A stretch of 20,961 bases of DNA from Chara braunii (GCA_003427395.1 BFEA01000041.1:1402099-1423059), one strand, 5' to 3'. Counted from the first letter of the stretch, positions 1 through 8,593 are shown. Numbers and translations are program-made. The notes: generated by a model from the letters alone, not told the origin.

Positions 1-424
1 AAGAGAAATGAATTTAGTGACTGCGCGAGCATGTTTTCGACACCGCCATCCTTGGCGATTTTTCATTTTTTTTTGGCATAGCTAAATGCCCTGAAAATTT
101 ACAGATGTGTACTTCACATAATACAAAACCCACTTAAAAAGTTTCAAAAAATAATAAAATTATTTAGACCCCGAACTAAAGTGAAAACAAAAAGTAAAAA
201 GTAAAAAAATATGTGGGCGAGCACGTTTTGACACCGCCATCTTTGGCGATTTTTAATTCTTATTTGGCGTGGCCAAATGACTTGCAAATTTACAGGCATG
301 TACCTCACGTCATAGAGAACGCACAAAAACAAATTCAGAAAAAAATAATTATTTTTGGGCCCCGAAATAATTTTTGGCGGGGGCCAAACGCCGTCGGGTT
401 CGGACCCCGTACGGGACCCCGAAC

Positions 425-470
425 GCCCGTATGTACGGAGGTCTGCCCGGGGACCTCCGTACCTACGGGC
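425..470. repeat. 19-bp stem hairpin of repeat copy A
   Basis: The left arm GCCCGTATGTACGGAGGTC (425-443) pairs with the right arm GACCTCCGTACCTACGGGC (452-470) at 18 of 19 positions around an 8-base loop. Just upstream, 403-415 holds a second short palindrome centred on CCCGTACGGG. The hairpin sits at the GC-rich end of the compound repeat. Its counterpart in copy B (19273-19317) has the same size and position but different, still pairing, arms. It is not followed by the CTRR end of a Helitron. Confidence 0.85.
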
Positions 471-484
471 TGGTGACCCTGCAC

Positions 485-514
485 ACATATATATATATAT
501 GTATATATATATAA
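485..514. repeat. (TA)n microsatellite
   Basis: An alternating TA tract interrupted once by G lies immediately after the hairpin of repeat copy A. The second repeat copy has T/A-rich but not strictly alternating DNA at the same place. Confidence 0.8.
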
Positions 515-590
515 AAAGTCGGAAAAAACATATTGTGTAGAACTGCAATACAAACGACTTTTGGTTGAGGGTCACATCATAATTCCTCAC

Positions 591-1290
591 AGAATCGAAG
601 ATATAAAAAAAAATAACAGAATCACACTAAGGCATCCCCCTTTTAGCCCCTTAAAACCAATTTATACCACCAGAACACTCATACGTCGGTCGTGGGCCCC
701 TTCAGAGGTGGGCAACGCTTTTAAGGCTTCCAATTGAATTTATCAACGGCAACCCCACCCCGCAAGTTTCAGTGCTACATTGTGATGGCGACGAGTTTCT
801 TCCTGCAAGGTTGGGTCATATGTGATGGGCCAACGTCTTTGCTTGAATGGACTTCTGAAGCCTTGTGTTCATGTAGTTTTTTCTTTTTTTGGCCATTAAT
901 GAGCTTTGGGGTATCTCCTTTCCAGTTGGCAGGTAATGCATGGATCCAATGACCATCGAGGCCTCTTTACTTTGGAGTATTTTTGTTTTCTTATGATTGA
1001 TTTTTTTTTTTTTTTTTCCAATGACCATGAACTTTATGTAGGAATTAAGCGCACCTTAGCGAGCGCGCTAGGAATTTCAACAGTTGGGAGTTTCAGAATT
1101 TTCGGTCACACTTCTCGTTGACGTGTCCTTTCTTACACATGAGTGTCCCCAAATCCGTCTTGCAAAGCTCGACGGAATTTCTTAAAGAATCTGAATAGGT
1201 GTAGGAATTCGCGTGTTCAATTCCGCACGCGGATATTGCTTTTGAATTTTTCAATGTTAAATTAGTAATAGAGCTGTATTTGACCCAGCG
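591..1290. other. Unassigned noncoding DNA
   Basis: No open frame with protein-like composition is present. Visible items are a T16-like tract near 1002-1018, a small direct repeat of CCAATGACCAT at about 946 and 1019, and a short hairpin CCTTAGCG...CGCTAGG near 1054-1071. Nothing identifies the origin of this stretch. Confidence 0.5.
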
Positions 1291-1327
1291 TAACTGACTC
1301 AGTGCCTTTTTGTTTCCACGTCGGCGC

Positions 1328-1335
1328 CATGCATG
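1328..1335. promoter_or_regulatory. RY-type motif CATGCATG
   Basis: The palindrome CATGCATG is the RY element bound by plant B3-domain factors of the ABI3/FUS3 class. Here it lies about 400 bases upstream of a TATA-like box. An 8-base match alone is weak evidence. Confidence 0.2.
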
Positions 1336-1613
1336 CAAGCTTCCCCCACCTCCCACTGTACCCCCAACCATCTTCACCCTTTCTCCTTTGCGCCTTCTTC
1401 CTCTAGCCCGTTACTGTTTTCCATCCCCTTTTCTTCGTGCTTCTTTCCCCCTCTCTTCATCTAAATCTTGGTCCTGCTCCGCACCGCTCGTCGCCCCTTC
1501 TCCTTTTCCGCCTTCGTCTTCGAACAAGACAACCATATCGATCTCCTCCCAATCTTTCGAGACATCAGACGGTAGGGTGTAAGGAGGCACTAATCCCCTC
1601 ACGTTACGATCTG

Positions 1614-1800
1614 ATTGGCTGCGAAGTGACTCGTGCGATCAATATGGTTTGCCCAGCACGAATAATCCCCCTTCCCCTCCCCCTCTCTTCAATCCCTTCT
1701 CCTTCCCTCTCTCTTGTCTTCTACTTTCCCCTCCACAACTATAAAATCCGCAAGCGCATCCGGAGAACTCTCTTTCAACCCATCTGCCAGTTGCAGGGAA
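1614..1800 (+). promoter_or_regulatory. Candidate plant core promoter (CCAAT-like, pyrimidine patch, TATA box)
   Basis: An inverted CCAAT (ATTGG) lies at 1614-1618, a C/T-rich run at about 1670-1736, and a good TATA box TATAAAAT at 1740-1747. A start of transcription would be expected near 1770-1780, where a C/T-rich leader-like sequence begins (CTCTCTTTCAACC). The wider 1340-1740 region is strongly pyrimidine-rich on this strand, typical of plant promoters and 5' leaders. No open reading frame follows, so this is either a relic, the start of a noncoding transcript, or chance. It is a prediction from motifs only. Confidence 0.35.
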
Positions 1801-1964
1801 GTAATGGATAGATGACGTGATGATCGACGAGTCAGAAAATCCTGACGAGCTGACTATAGTCTTCCGAGGTTGGGCGTTGGATGGCCACGACGAACTGCGG
1901 GATCTGGGTGAGCCGCCGTAGAGACTAAGTTAGCGGGGTGACGATCGTTGTGGAACGGAGGTTG

Positions 1965-2538
1965 GTAAGTGGCGCTCAGGGCCATGGCATGAGAGCAGAA
2001 GACTTGCGCGCCTTGATTCCTCATTCTCTTCCATCTTATTTTGGAAGCTAAGTTCACAGCAAAACGTCGGCCTCCTTCCGATCTTCTTGTATGTCGGTGT
2101 TTGGATTTCAGTCGTTTTTTGCCACATCAAAGTTTCGTAGACACTCTCTCTATGAATGATTGAATGATGTGATGACTTTCGAGTTTCTATCTGTATCTGA
2201 GTCACCACCCCGTTTGTCTCTTTAGTTTGATCTGATCTCGCAGGGACGAGTATCGTCGAACTTAAGAGGTTAACAAGGTTACGCAACCTTGCTTTTCTCT
2301 CTCTGTCCCTTTTTATATGATGTATGGGGTATGCTTATGTGTGACGCAAGTTTATGATAATGATTGACATGTCGATGATCTCCTGCTTCTACCCCTTTCC
2401 TTTTGACGGTCGAAGTTTCTCCAGGCGAACTTGGTCAAGTACAAAGGGTTGAAGGATAGGCATTTTTTATATGATTGATCTGTTGTTTTTATGTCTTGAA
2501 TGAAATGTGATTTCGATTTTATTTTCCTTTTGAAATAG
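1965..2538 (+). other. Possible leader intron (GTAAGT ... TAG)
   Basis: A consensus donor (G|GTAAGT, 1965-1970) lies about 190 bases downstream of the presumed start of transcription. A T-rich stretch ending GAAATAG at 2532-2538 makes a plausible acceptor. The interval is rich in T, as plant introns are. The sequence after the acceptor meets stop codons in all frames soon after each ATG, so no coding exon is supported. A leader intron of a lost gene fits, but so does coincidence. Confidence 0.2.
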
Positions 2539-2980
2539 GATTAGCTCAACTTTGTTCTTGTCTCCTTAATTCCCTCGAGTGAATTCAGACAGAATGATGG
2601 ATTAAGTAGACAAAGAGAAAACTAACGAGCATATGTTATGTGGACTGACCATACAGATCCGACTGGGCGCCGACTTTTTGTACCCCCATAGCGCCTGTTC
2701 CCGTACAACAAGGAAAGGATACGTGTATGCGAGTGAGACATACGAGAAGTCGTCACAAAGATCAGAGGATGTTAATATTTCCCTCCAGAAACAAGGTGTT
2801 TTGCGCTCATGGGTGCTGGGTTGGTGATTGTCGATACCCATTTTCCGCCTTATTCCTTTGTTATTACCCTTCAACGAGTTGATTGTCATCCTATGGACAG
2901 CTGTAACACCTCATTGGCCTAGCACTCTCTGCAACGATTGTCACCACCTACAACGCTGCTAGAAAAAAAAAATTCACTAT
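2539..2980. other. Unassigned DNA, possible genic relic
   Basis: Mixed-composition DNA between the intron-like stretch and the G-box. Open frames of 64 and 95 codons overlap on opposite strands at 2602-2889; neither has a recognisable motif and neither continues across plausible splice sites. I see no repeat structure here. Confidence 0.3.
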
Positions 2981-2984
2981 TGGT

Positions 2985-3103
2985 CACGTGGCAAAGACAA
3001 GTTCAAAGAAAGAGCAACCAAATTGCGGCCTTCCACATCGGATTTTGAACGCTGTGGTGAGCAACGGTGGGATTTAGTTCGAAAACGTGATCCCACGTAT
3101 ATA
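2985..3103 (+). promoter_or_regulatory. G-box plus TATA-like box
   Basis: CACGTGGC (2985-2992) is a G-box/ABRE core bound by plant bZIP and bHLH factors. TATATA (3098-3103) follows about 105 bases downstream, in front of a C-rich start-site-like sequence. The spacing is normal for a plant promoter. No credible coding sequence lies downstream on this strand, so it is a motif-level prediction only. Confidence 0.22.
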
Positions 3104-3418
3104 CCCCCGCCTTTCCATTTGGAAAGTCGTCGAGTAGCCCTCATGGGAGTTCAAAGATACTTTTTGGATTAGATACATGTTGACAACTGCACGTGCCCAC
3201 CCTTCTAGAGCGGTGATGGTCATTTCTCGCTAAAACTTGGACCACACGAGAGATTTCAGTTCCATCTGTGTCTCCACACTCAATTTTCCAAAAATCCTTG
3301 ACACACACCACTGTGCTATCCTTTCAAGGCCTTTTCTGCATTTTAGACACTCCGGCCGGAAGACAGTACAGGGCGTGAGGTTGGACATCATACGTATACT
3401 GGTGGTTTAATAGCTTAC
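3104..3418. other. Unassigned noncoding DNA
   Basis: No open frame, repeat or strong hairpin is visible between the TATA-like box and the exon-like stretch on the other strand. Confidence 0.45.
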
Positions 3419-3677
3419 CTTCTTGATGGCCGGAAGCAAGACCTTAGGGATGACCCACCAACCTTCGATTGGTGATAGCATCAGTCTTGATCACCACATC
3501 CTTGTCAACATTCACAGTCTTCTTGTGCCCCCCAACTCTGATGCATGGACCGAGTACACTGTTCAGCGACCTCCTCATCCTCCGCCTCCAAGCGGTGTAC
3601 TTGCCCTTCGCCGCGTGGTAGATCAAGATAGGCTTCAAGATCTTGACTAATCCTGAGCCACATGATGCTCGCTCCAC
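3419..3677 (-). pseudogene. Exon-like open stretch, unrecognised, frame broken
   Basis: On the minus strand 77 codons are open. They carry a Lys/Arg-rich, protein-like composition, for example KGKYTAWRRRMRRSLNSVLG and GGHKKTVNVDKDVVIKTDAI. The frame ends in a stop after LVGHP. A neighbouring frame continues as WVIPKVLLPAIKK and runs straight into an AAG|GTAAGC splice-donor consensus at about 3415-3420. One frameshift would therefore join a plausible exon to a good donor. I do not recognise the protein. No partner exon is visible, and upstream on that strand is a homopolymer. It may be a decayed exon; chance cannot be excluded. Confidence 0.2.
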
Positions 3678-3700
3678 CAGATTGTCTCTTTTCCTTCGCC

Positions 3701-3727
3701 TTTTTTTTTTTTTTTTTTTTTTTTTTT
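3701..3727. repeat. Poly(T) tract (27 T)
   Basis: An uninterrupted T27. Read on the minus strand it is a poly(A) tail-like tract and could mark the 3' end of a minus-strand retroposed sequence lying to its right, but no body with a clear boundary was found. Confidence 0.85.
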
Positions 3728-3776
3728 CCCCGTTTCTTGGAAGGATTGATTGTTAGCTACACCCTTAATATTCACC

Positions 3777-3925
3777 ATACTTGTCAGTCTCATAAGTCCA
3801 CTCGGATCATGCACTACCGTCTGTCTTTTCCTTTGAGTAGAATTGCGGTCATTATAGTTGTATGTATTTGGGGCAATTTTCAGGCCAGATATAAAGGAAA
3901 TGACTGTGTTTTTTTCGGGGAAGAC
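3777..3925 (+). repeat. Local duplication, copy 1
   Basis: The segment around GAGTAG...CGGTCATTATAGTTGTAT...CAATTTTCAG...AGATA (about 3834-3893) recurs at about 4889-4943 with small insertions and substitutions. Weaker similarity extends on both sides: CTACC upstream and GGGGAA...GGTAG downstream. The family is unknown. Confidence 0.55.
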
Positions 3926-4091
3926 GGTAGATGTTCACCCTGCAATGTCTTCTCTATCCTGCTAAGAAGATTTTCTGGTTCTTTGTTGATTTGTCTGAAA
4001 CACACAAAAAAAATGAGAAAGAAGATTGCCTCATCTAGTAAAGCAAAACAAAGCTATAAGCAACCTAAATATAGTAGGAATAACTTCAGTA

Positions 4092-4239
4092 GAGTCACAA
4101 AAACAAGTTATAAATACAGTTTGCAATTGCCCTTCAGGCACCCTACCTGGCCACAAAGCTGGGTTGTATACATTGCCCAAACTGCAATTTCAAACTGTAT
4201 CTTGGCCCATACTGCAATTATAACTCATTTTTGTGACTC
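4092..4239. mobile_element. 148-bp MITE-like element with 22-bp terminal inverted repeats
   Basis: The left end GAGTCACAAAAACAAGTTATAA (4092-4113) and the inverted right end (4218-4239) differ at only two positions. Inside each end are further related blocks with ACAGTTTGCAATTG-like and TACTGCAATT-like sequence, so the element folds on itself over much of its length. It is noncoding. I could not find a convincing target-site duplication, so the superfamily is open. Confidence 0.7.
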
Positions 4240-4384
4240 CTGTGTACTTTCCCCAATATAGTAACACGGGATCTGGTTGCACTCTGGTTGATGAGGCTAA
4301 TTCTTTTAGGCCCGATCAATTTAAATACTTGTCAAATCTGAACAGGACAGCCTTAAAGGCCACTTTTTATTATCATTATAGTAT

Positions 4385-4692
4385 TACATGGAACCCCGTA
4401 GCAGCCACATCTGTGTTCAACGAGGGAACATGCAGGAGGTGCATCCACCAGCAGGTGGGCGATACCGGTAGCATCAGGACCGAGCTTCTTCGATTGGCTA
4501 GTCGTTGTGCCTCCCCTCCCCCTATGGACATCGACTGTCTCTTCTCAATGCGGCTCAGGGGGACTAATGGCCTATCTCTAGTTGATGGGCGCCAAGCTTG
4601 CCCAGAAAGGTACATGAGGCCAATGGGAATTGAACCCAAGACCTTCTAAATGCCACTTGGGCGCCTTACCAACTGAGCTAGGCCGCTGGATT
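4385..4692 (-). mobile_element. tRNA-derived SINE (minus strand)
   Basis: The head reads GCGGCCTAGCTCAGTTGG from 4686 leftwards. It carries a perfect RNA polymerase III A box (TAGCTCAGTTGG, complement of 4669-4680) and B box (GGTTCAATTCC, complement of 4626-4636), 32 bases apart as in tRNA genes. The anticodon arm does not fold and the acceptor stem is imperfect, so it is not a functional tRNA. A tRNA-unrelated body follows to about 4385. The short word TAGTAT flanks both proposed ends (4379-4384 and 4693-4698), giving about 308 bp, a normal plant SINE length. The head is convincing; the 3' boundary and the target duplication are tentative. Confidence 0.6.
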
Positions 4693-4741
4693 TAGTATGT
4701 GTCACCCAACACTATGGAGGCACGTAAGATATTCGGAGGGG

Positions 4742-4852
4742 AAAAAAAAAAAAAAAAAAAAAAAAAAAAACACTCCCATAACTCACAGTTTATAGGCAGA
4801 AAAAAAAAAAAAAAAAAAAAAAACACTCCCATAACTCACAGTTTATAGGCAG
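4742..4852 (+). repeat. Tandem duplication: poly(A) plus 29-bp unit, twice
   Basis: A29 (4742-4770) is followed by a 29-bp unit (4771-4799, CACTCCC...AGGCAG). Then A24 (4800-4823) is followed by an identical 29-bp unit (4824-4852). The period is 53 bases. The identity of the two units suggests a recent slippage or unequal-exchange event, or an assembly effect at the homopolymers. Confidence 0.85.
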
Positions 4853-4975
4853 GTCAATAATACTACACGCGAGAGCCCTACCATCTTCCTCGGAGTAGAC
4901 CGCTCGGTCATTATAGTTGTATATGGAACAATTTTCAGTCTAGATACAACCATAATTACCGGTTCTATTAAGGGG
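4851..4975 (+). repeat. Local duplication, copy 2
   Basis: Matches the copy near 3777-3925 over its GAGTAG...CGGTCATTATAGTTGTAT...CAATTTTCAG core. Within this copy, ATTATAGTTGTAT (about 4914-4926) and ATACAACCATAAT (about 4944-4956) are inverted repeats that could pair. A further ATACAACCATAATGA occurs near 5136-5150, so the interval 4911-5152 has inverted ends and might be a small nonautonomous transposon. Confidence 0.45.
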
Positions 4976-5000
4976 AAATGGTAGTTCGTCGATAATTGAC

Positions 5001-5028
5001 CTCTCTCTCTCTCTCTCTCGCTCTCTCT
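5001..5028. repeat. (CT)n microsatellite
   Basis: CT dinucleotides with one CG interruption at 5019-5020. Confidence 0.9.
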
Positions 5029-5152
5029 GAGTCTACCACGGCTATGACAGTTCTCATTCCAAATACCAGACCCGGAAAGAGGGGAAAAAAAGGGACTCGA
5101 GAGAACCCAGTACTGTTATTTATTATTAGTTCAGATACAACCATAATGAGGC

Positions 5153-5356
5153 GTGAAGTTGATGTCAGTCCAGGTATAGTCATAATAAGCCGTCAAGATT
5201 ATGGATTTGAAAAGTGTCGTTCAATGGATAATAATAAATAGAACAGCGAACGAGGATGGAATAATGACAAGATTGAGGGAAATAATACTTAATCAAGGTT
5301 TGGATCTTGCAGGTGCTATTGCCAACCGTGCAGATCCATCACCTTGACCGCAGATA
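5153..5356. other. Short unassigned AT-rich stretch
   Basis: AT-rich DNA with several ATAATAA words. No gene and no clear repeat boundary. Confidence 0.4.
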
Positions 5357-5449
5357 ATTAATCACTCAATCAACCAATCACTTAATCAATCGATCAATAA
5401 ATTAATCAATCCACCAATCAATTAGTCAATCGATTCACCAATCAATCGA
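5357..5449. repeat. Degenerate AATC-type tetranucleotide array
   Basis: The word AATC or CAATC recurs every four to eight bases (AATCACTCAATCAACCAATC and similar) for about 90 bases with interspersed substitutions. It is a decayed simple repeat. Confidence 0.8.
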
Positions 5450-6130
5450 ATATCTCGTGCCTAGATCTCATCCTGGCGCTAAGCCAGTTTGCAATTTTCC
5501 AACGGGAATGACACACGATTACATCAACTCCCCTATTGATCAGAAAAAGATTTACGAATCGTTGTGGCGTCAATCACTTCTTTTCTTTTTGGAATAATAC
5601 AAGGAGACCAATTTTGAAAATGACAACATACAAAATCAGAGGAAAACAAAAAAACAAAACCTCGTTGTCGAGCGCATCGGTCCCGTACGGGGACCCTCCC
5701 GGCCGCGTCACGCAGGATTTTGCAGGATTTGTCGCGTAGAGCGTTTGCTGCTCCGGCCAAGTGCGCCAGCCGTATCTTTCGCGATCCCCTACGACAGGAC
5801 AGGGTCACGCGAGGCACCGCTTATCTCCACCTGCGGGAGCTGTCACCATCCCTTGGATGGGCGTATCCCCGTCGAGCTACCAGACCACATGCGAAGGCTT
5901 TTCGTATGCAATCGCAGAGGTGGCCCGACCGAGGGCGTTTCTCGTTCGTTGTAGCATAGGGGGTACGCGCGGTCAACACCCCTCAATCGGACCTGCACGC
6001 GAATCGATGCCTTTGGGGGGCTGAGGTCCCAAACACGACTCGTCGTCGGTCGACTAGGACGCAATCCACTCACCACGCGTTACACCACACAAAAAAAAAT
6101 CACACACAAAAAAAACTCTCCTAGTCCCTT
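5450..6130. other. Unassigned GC-richer noncoding DNA
   Basis: Overlapping open frames of 60 to 90 codons occur in several frames at 5720-6076, which reflects GC content, not a gene; none shows a motif. GGTCCCGTACGGGGACC (5679-5695) is a near-perfect palindrome whose CCCGTACGGG centre also occurs in repeat copy A at 406-415. A-rich tracts lie at 6091-6117. Confidence 0.4.
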
Positions 6131-6540
6131 CAGTATCCAACCCATAACCTTTCAACATGGAAATTGGTTGGGCGTCGCGCACGAGACTCAAGATAAAATC
6201 TCGCGCGCGTTAGGGTTTTCTCATACCGACTGGCAATGCAAGCATACGCATGCAGTCGCAATGAAGGAGTGCTATGTGGTACCCAAATCCAGGTGGCACT
6301 CAAAGGTTTTGAGGGTCATCTTCGACACTCAAGTGTCGGCTAACACGCGCCTTGAGGGTTAACGTCTCGACGTTAGACAACCGCTAAGGCGGTTGACCAC
6401 CAAACCCTCTTCTGCACCCTGTGGAGAGGGGTTGAGTAGACAACTTAGGGCTGTCGTGGCGGCCAGAGATCAAGGGGTTTGACTTTGACGGCTGCCACGG
6501 ACTACAACGTCCAACTATGAAAAATTCAAGATGGAAGCGA
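6131..6540 (+). repeat. Diverged repeat, unit I
   Basis: A CCCATAACCTTTC start (6141), a TCGACACTCAAGTGTCGGCT block (about 6321), a CTTCTGCACCCTGTG block (about 6409) and surrounding sequence reappear in the same order at 6831, about 7007 and about 7094. A hairpin CAACCGC-TAAG-GCGGTTG lies at 6378-6395. A telo-box-like TTAGGGTTTT lies at 6210-6219. The repeat is noncoding and could be part of a degraded retroelement. Confidence 0.45.
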
Positions 6541-6827
6541 AATGTAAATAGGAAAAGCGGCTCACCCCCTTTTTCTCTCTGCCTAGCTCATATTCCAATA
6601 CTATGCATAGCCTGATAAGCCTATCAAATGGAAAGAGGCTGGCTAGTACGAAGGTTGAGAGCGGATAATGCCCAAATCAGACCGATGTGCGAATCGTCGT
6701 TCGAAATGTCGGAGTACCGTATGCGGATCCCCATAGGCCGATTAGGACTAGTACTCCGTCCGCACGACGCTTCGCATTACAGAAGCTCGGGTCTACTTAC
6801 CGCACCACGCTTTGTCCTTTCCGCTTG
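6541..6827. other. Unassigned noncoding spacer between diverged repeat units
   Basis: No gene. Its end (CCGCACCACGC...CCTTTCCGC, about 6800-6827) resembles sequence at about 7180-7210, which suggests that the repeat period includes this spacer. Confidence 0.35.
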
Positions 6828-7230
6828 ACCCATAACTTTCCAATGCGTAATTTAGGTAAGTGTTGCGCGCAAGGCTTACTATACAGTCGCGCGACTACAT
6901 GACCTACACATATCGATTAGCCATGCAGTCCTACGTAAGTAGTCGTGGTGACGGCGCATTATGTGGTGTCCATAACCGAGTGGGCTCATCTGAGCCATGG
7001 GGTCGCTCTCGACACTCAAGCATCGGTTGAAGCGCGCGCTAAGGAGGGTAGACCTTTAGTGAGTGCAAGAGTGTCCTCAGGGCCTTCCCGTCTTCTGCAC
7101 TGTGTGGTGCCCTTAGGGGTGCAAGGTAAGATGGTCCTTAGGGCCGGAAGGAGTTCAGAGCAGTGGTGAGTTGTCTGCCGCACCACCAGCGACACGCTAA
7201 TCCTTCCGCCCAGAACTTTATCGTTCCACC
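6828..7230 (+). repeat. Diverged repeat, unit II
   Basis: It aligns with unit I through CCCATAACTTTCC (6831), CTCGACACTCAAGCATCGGTT (about 7007) and CTTCTGCACTGTGTGG (about 7094), with substantial divergence. A third partial start, CCGCCCAGAACTTTATCG, is at about 7207. An old tandem duplication of about 690 bases is the simplest reading. Confidence 0.45.
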
Positions 7231-7443
7231 AAGATAAATTTAAAATAAGGAAAAGAAAATAAGTACTAATGCTTAACAGAAGAAACTATAAATAAACCAC
7301 CGGAAAAATATAAGCGTGGCAATCACGATCAAACAAAGAGTTGTGTGGTAGTTCACTCTCACGACAGTTGTGTGGTTTGCCCTTCTGGATCCAAGAACAA
7401 TCAATCATCAAATTTAATCGACATTTCTCCACACATACCTGCG
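7231..7443. other. Unassigned noncoding DNA
   Basis: A/T-rich DNA. The overlapping frames at 7341-7626 owe their length to the following ACAC-rich tandem repeat and have no protein-like features. Confidence 0.4.
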
Positions 7444-7505
7444 ATCACACACACAAGAATCAAACGACATCACACACACAAGAATCAAACGACATCACAC
7501 ACACT
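7444..7505 (+). repeat. 25-bp tandem repeat, two and a half units
   Basis: The unit AGAATCAAACGACATCACAC + ACACA starts at 7456 and again at 7481 with no differences, preceded by a partial CACACACACA. It is a short minisatellite. Confidence 0.85.
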
Positions 7506-7950
7506 AAAGGGGTCAACTTTTCAGCCTTCTGCGGCGCATACCCTGCCTTATGCACACAAACCCAAACCTTTTCCCCACCAATCCTCAACAAAGAATACTC
7601 AGTCTTTAAGAAATGACCATTTATAAAGAATCTGGGTGAAAAACCCAAGAAAACAAGGCCTTAGGTTAAGAAGCAGAAGAAACAGGAAAGATGAGTCGTA
7701 GACCGACGAATCGGCAACCGACCTATTATCAGGGATAACAGAAGAATGATCTTTCGTAGAGTCAAGCCGAACGAATCGAGCCTTCAGCGAAATATGGAAA
7801 CCTACATCACAATACAGGCCAAACGGTCCAAATACTTCGTTCAAGATACATGGAGGGTCAACACCACTCCATAACCTATCGTCTACCTTGCCTTCTTTTA
7901 AAATCATCGAGAACTCTGGCATCACCTTGCCAAAGTAGAAAAATAGTCTA
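7506..7950. other. Unassigned noncoding DNA
   Basis: A 141-codon minus-strand open frame (7599-8024) crosses this interval and enters the next direct repeat. It shows no motif or membrane pattern that I would call real. No repeat boundary is visible. Confidence 0.4.
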
Positions 7951-8080
7951 ACTCTCCAAATTTTACAAAATTCCGGCAACGCTTCCCGTGGGAAAAATAT
8001 CTTTCTAGAATTTCTATGAGTCAAAAAAATAACTAACTCTTTCGGATTTGTAAAAATTTCGGCAGAGCTTCCCGTAGGAA
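7951..8080 (+). repeat. Direct repeat, two copies 86 bases apart
   Basis: ACTCTCCAAATTTT...CCGGCAACGCTTCCCGTGGGAA (7951-7994) recurs as ACTCTTTCGGATTTG...CGGCAGAGCTTCCCGTAGGAA (8035-8080). A CGGCA...CTTCCCGT core of this kind is common in plant LTR and satellite DNA, but I cannot name the family. Confidence 0.6.
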
Positions 8081-8136
8081 CAGGAGGTTGTCAAGATTCA
8101 TACAAAGCTGAAAACGGAAAGATAAAGCAAAGTCAT

Positions 8137-8272
8137 ACTTGGGACTGATTTCTGATACTTGCTTGATAGTTAGGACTGAAGATAGTTTACACGATCCCCT
8201 CTTAGAAGATGGTATCGTGAACTATCGTCAACTCTGACTCCAAGTAAGGTCAGTCCTATCTTTATCCCAAGT
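8137..8272. mobile_element. 136-bp foldback (hairpin-forming) element
   Basis: The outer ends ACTTGGGA (8137-8144) and TCCCAAGT (8265-8272) are perfect inverted repeats. Inner segments GATAGTT-TA-CACGAT (about 8186-8200) and ATCGTGAACTATC (about 8214-8226) pair around a loop at about 8201-8213. AGGACTGA (8177-8184) also faces GGTCAGTCCTATC. It resembles a MITE or a miRNA-precursor-like hairpin. No target duplication was found. Confidence 0.55.
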
Positions 8273-8481
8273 TCTCTCTCCCATCATCCATCACATCTAC
8301 CTATGGCTCCAACACTTGGCGAGCATCTAAGCAGCTAACCTATCGAAAAAGATGCCCCAGAGTGAAAGCCCATAAGCATGTATAAACAAACATCTCTCAC
8401 AATCCCACATCGATTTAGGTCAAGTAGTTCGTTAGATCATTCGGTTTTTCCCTTCTTATGTCCCCCTCACTTATGACATAC
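8273..8481. other. Unassigned noncoding DNA
   Basis: C/T-rich, no open frame. It contains TCCCACATCG near 8404, a word often met in plant repeat DNA; nothing firmer can be said. Confidence 0.35.
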
Positions 8482-8593
8482 GATCAGACAAGACCCTAAC
8501 TTAAGGGTATGTCTGACCTGTTTAAGTAAACAAGTAAAATACGCACAATTGGACTGCCCTAACTTAAACCACCACTACCTGGCCCAGCTATCG

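Larger units (their letters stand above)
1..590 (+). repeat. Compound repeat, copy A (two related subunits plus hairpin; cut by window edge)
   Basis: Two diverged subunits lie in tandem, starting near 23 and 217. Each opens with a GCGAGCA-GTTTT...GACACCGCCATC motif followed by an A/T-rich body and a block beginning ACCCCGAA or CCCCGAAA. The second subunit continues into a GC-rich end with a long hairpin at 425-470. A matching copy, subunit by subunit and in the same order, lies at 18876-19385, and weak similarity extends to about 575 (a GACTTTTGGTT block). CGCCATC-TTGGCG in the first lines can itself form a small stem. There is no open frame of note. I do not recognise the family; it could be a transposon end, an LTR or a dispersed satellite. 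The left boundary is unknown because the window begins inside or beside it. Confidence 0.75.

Noticed and set aside
425-480. Helitron 3' end
   Set aside because: A terminal-type hairpin is present, but no CTRR sequence follows within 10-15 bases in either copy, and no TC start was found.
3662-4261. 199-codon open frame on the plus strand
   Set aside because: It starts in a poly(T) tract (poly-Phe), crosses a local duplication and a MITE, and shows no domain or consistent codon use.
4233-4649. 138-codon open frame
   Set aside because: It lies mostly over the antisense strand of the SINE; its length is accidental.
4616-4686. A functional tRNA gene
   Set aside because: The A and B boxes fit, but the anticodon arm does not pair and the acceptor stem is incomplete; a long SINE-like body follows.
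5720-6076. Overlapping frames of 60-90 codons in several frames
   Set aside because: Simultaneous openness in three or more frames reflects GC-rich composition; no motif is present in any of them.
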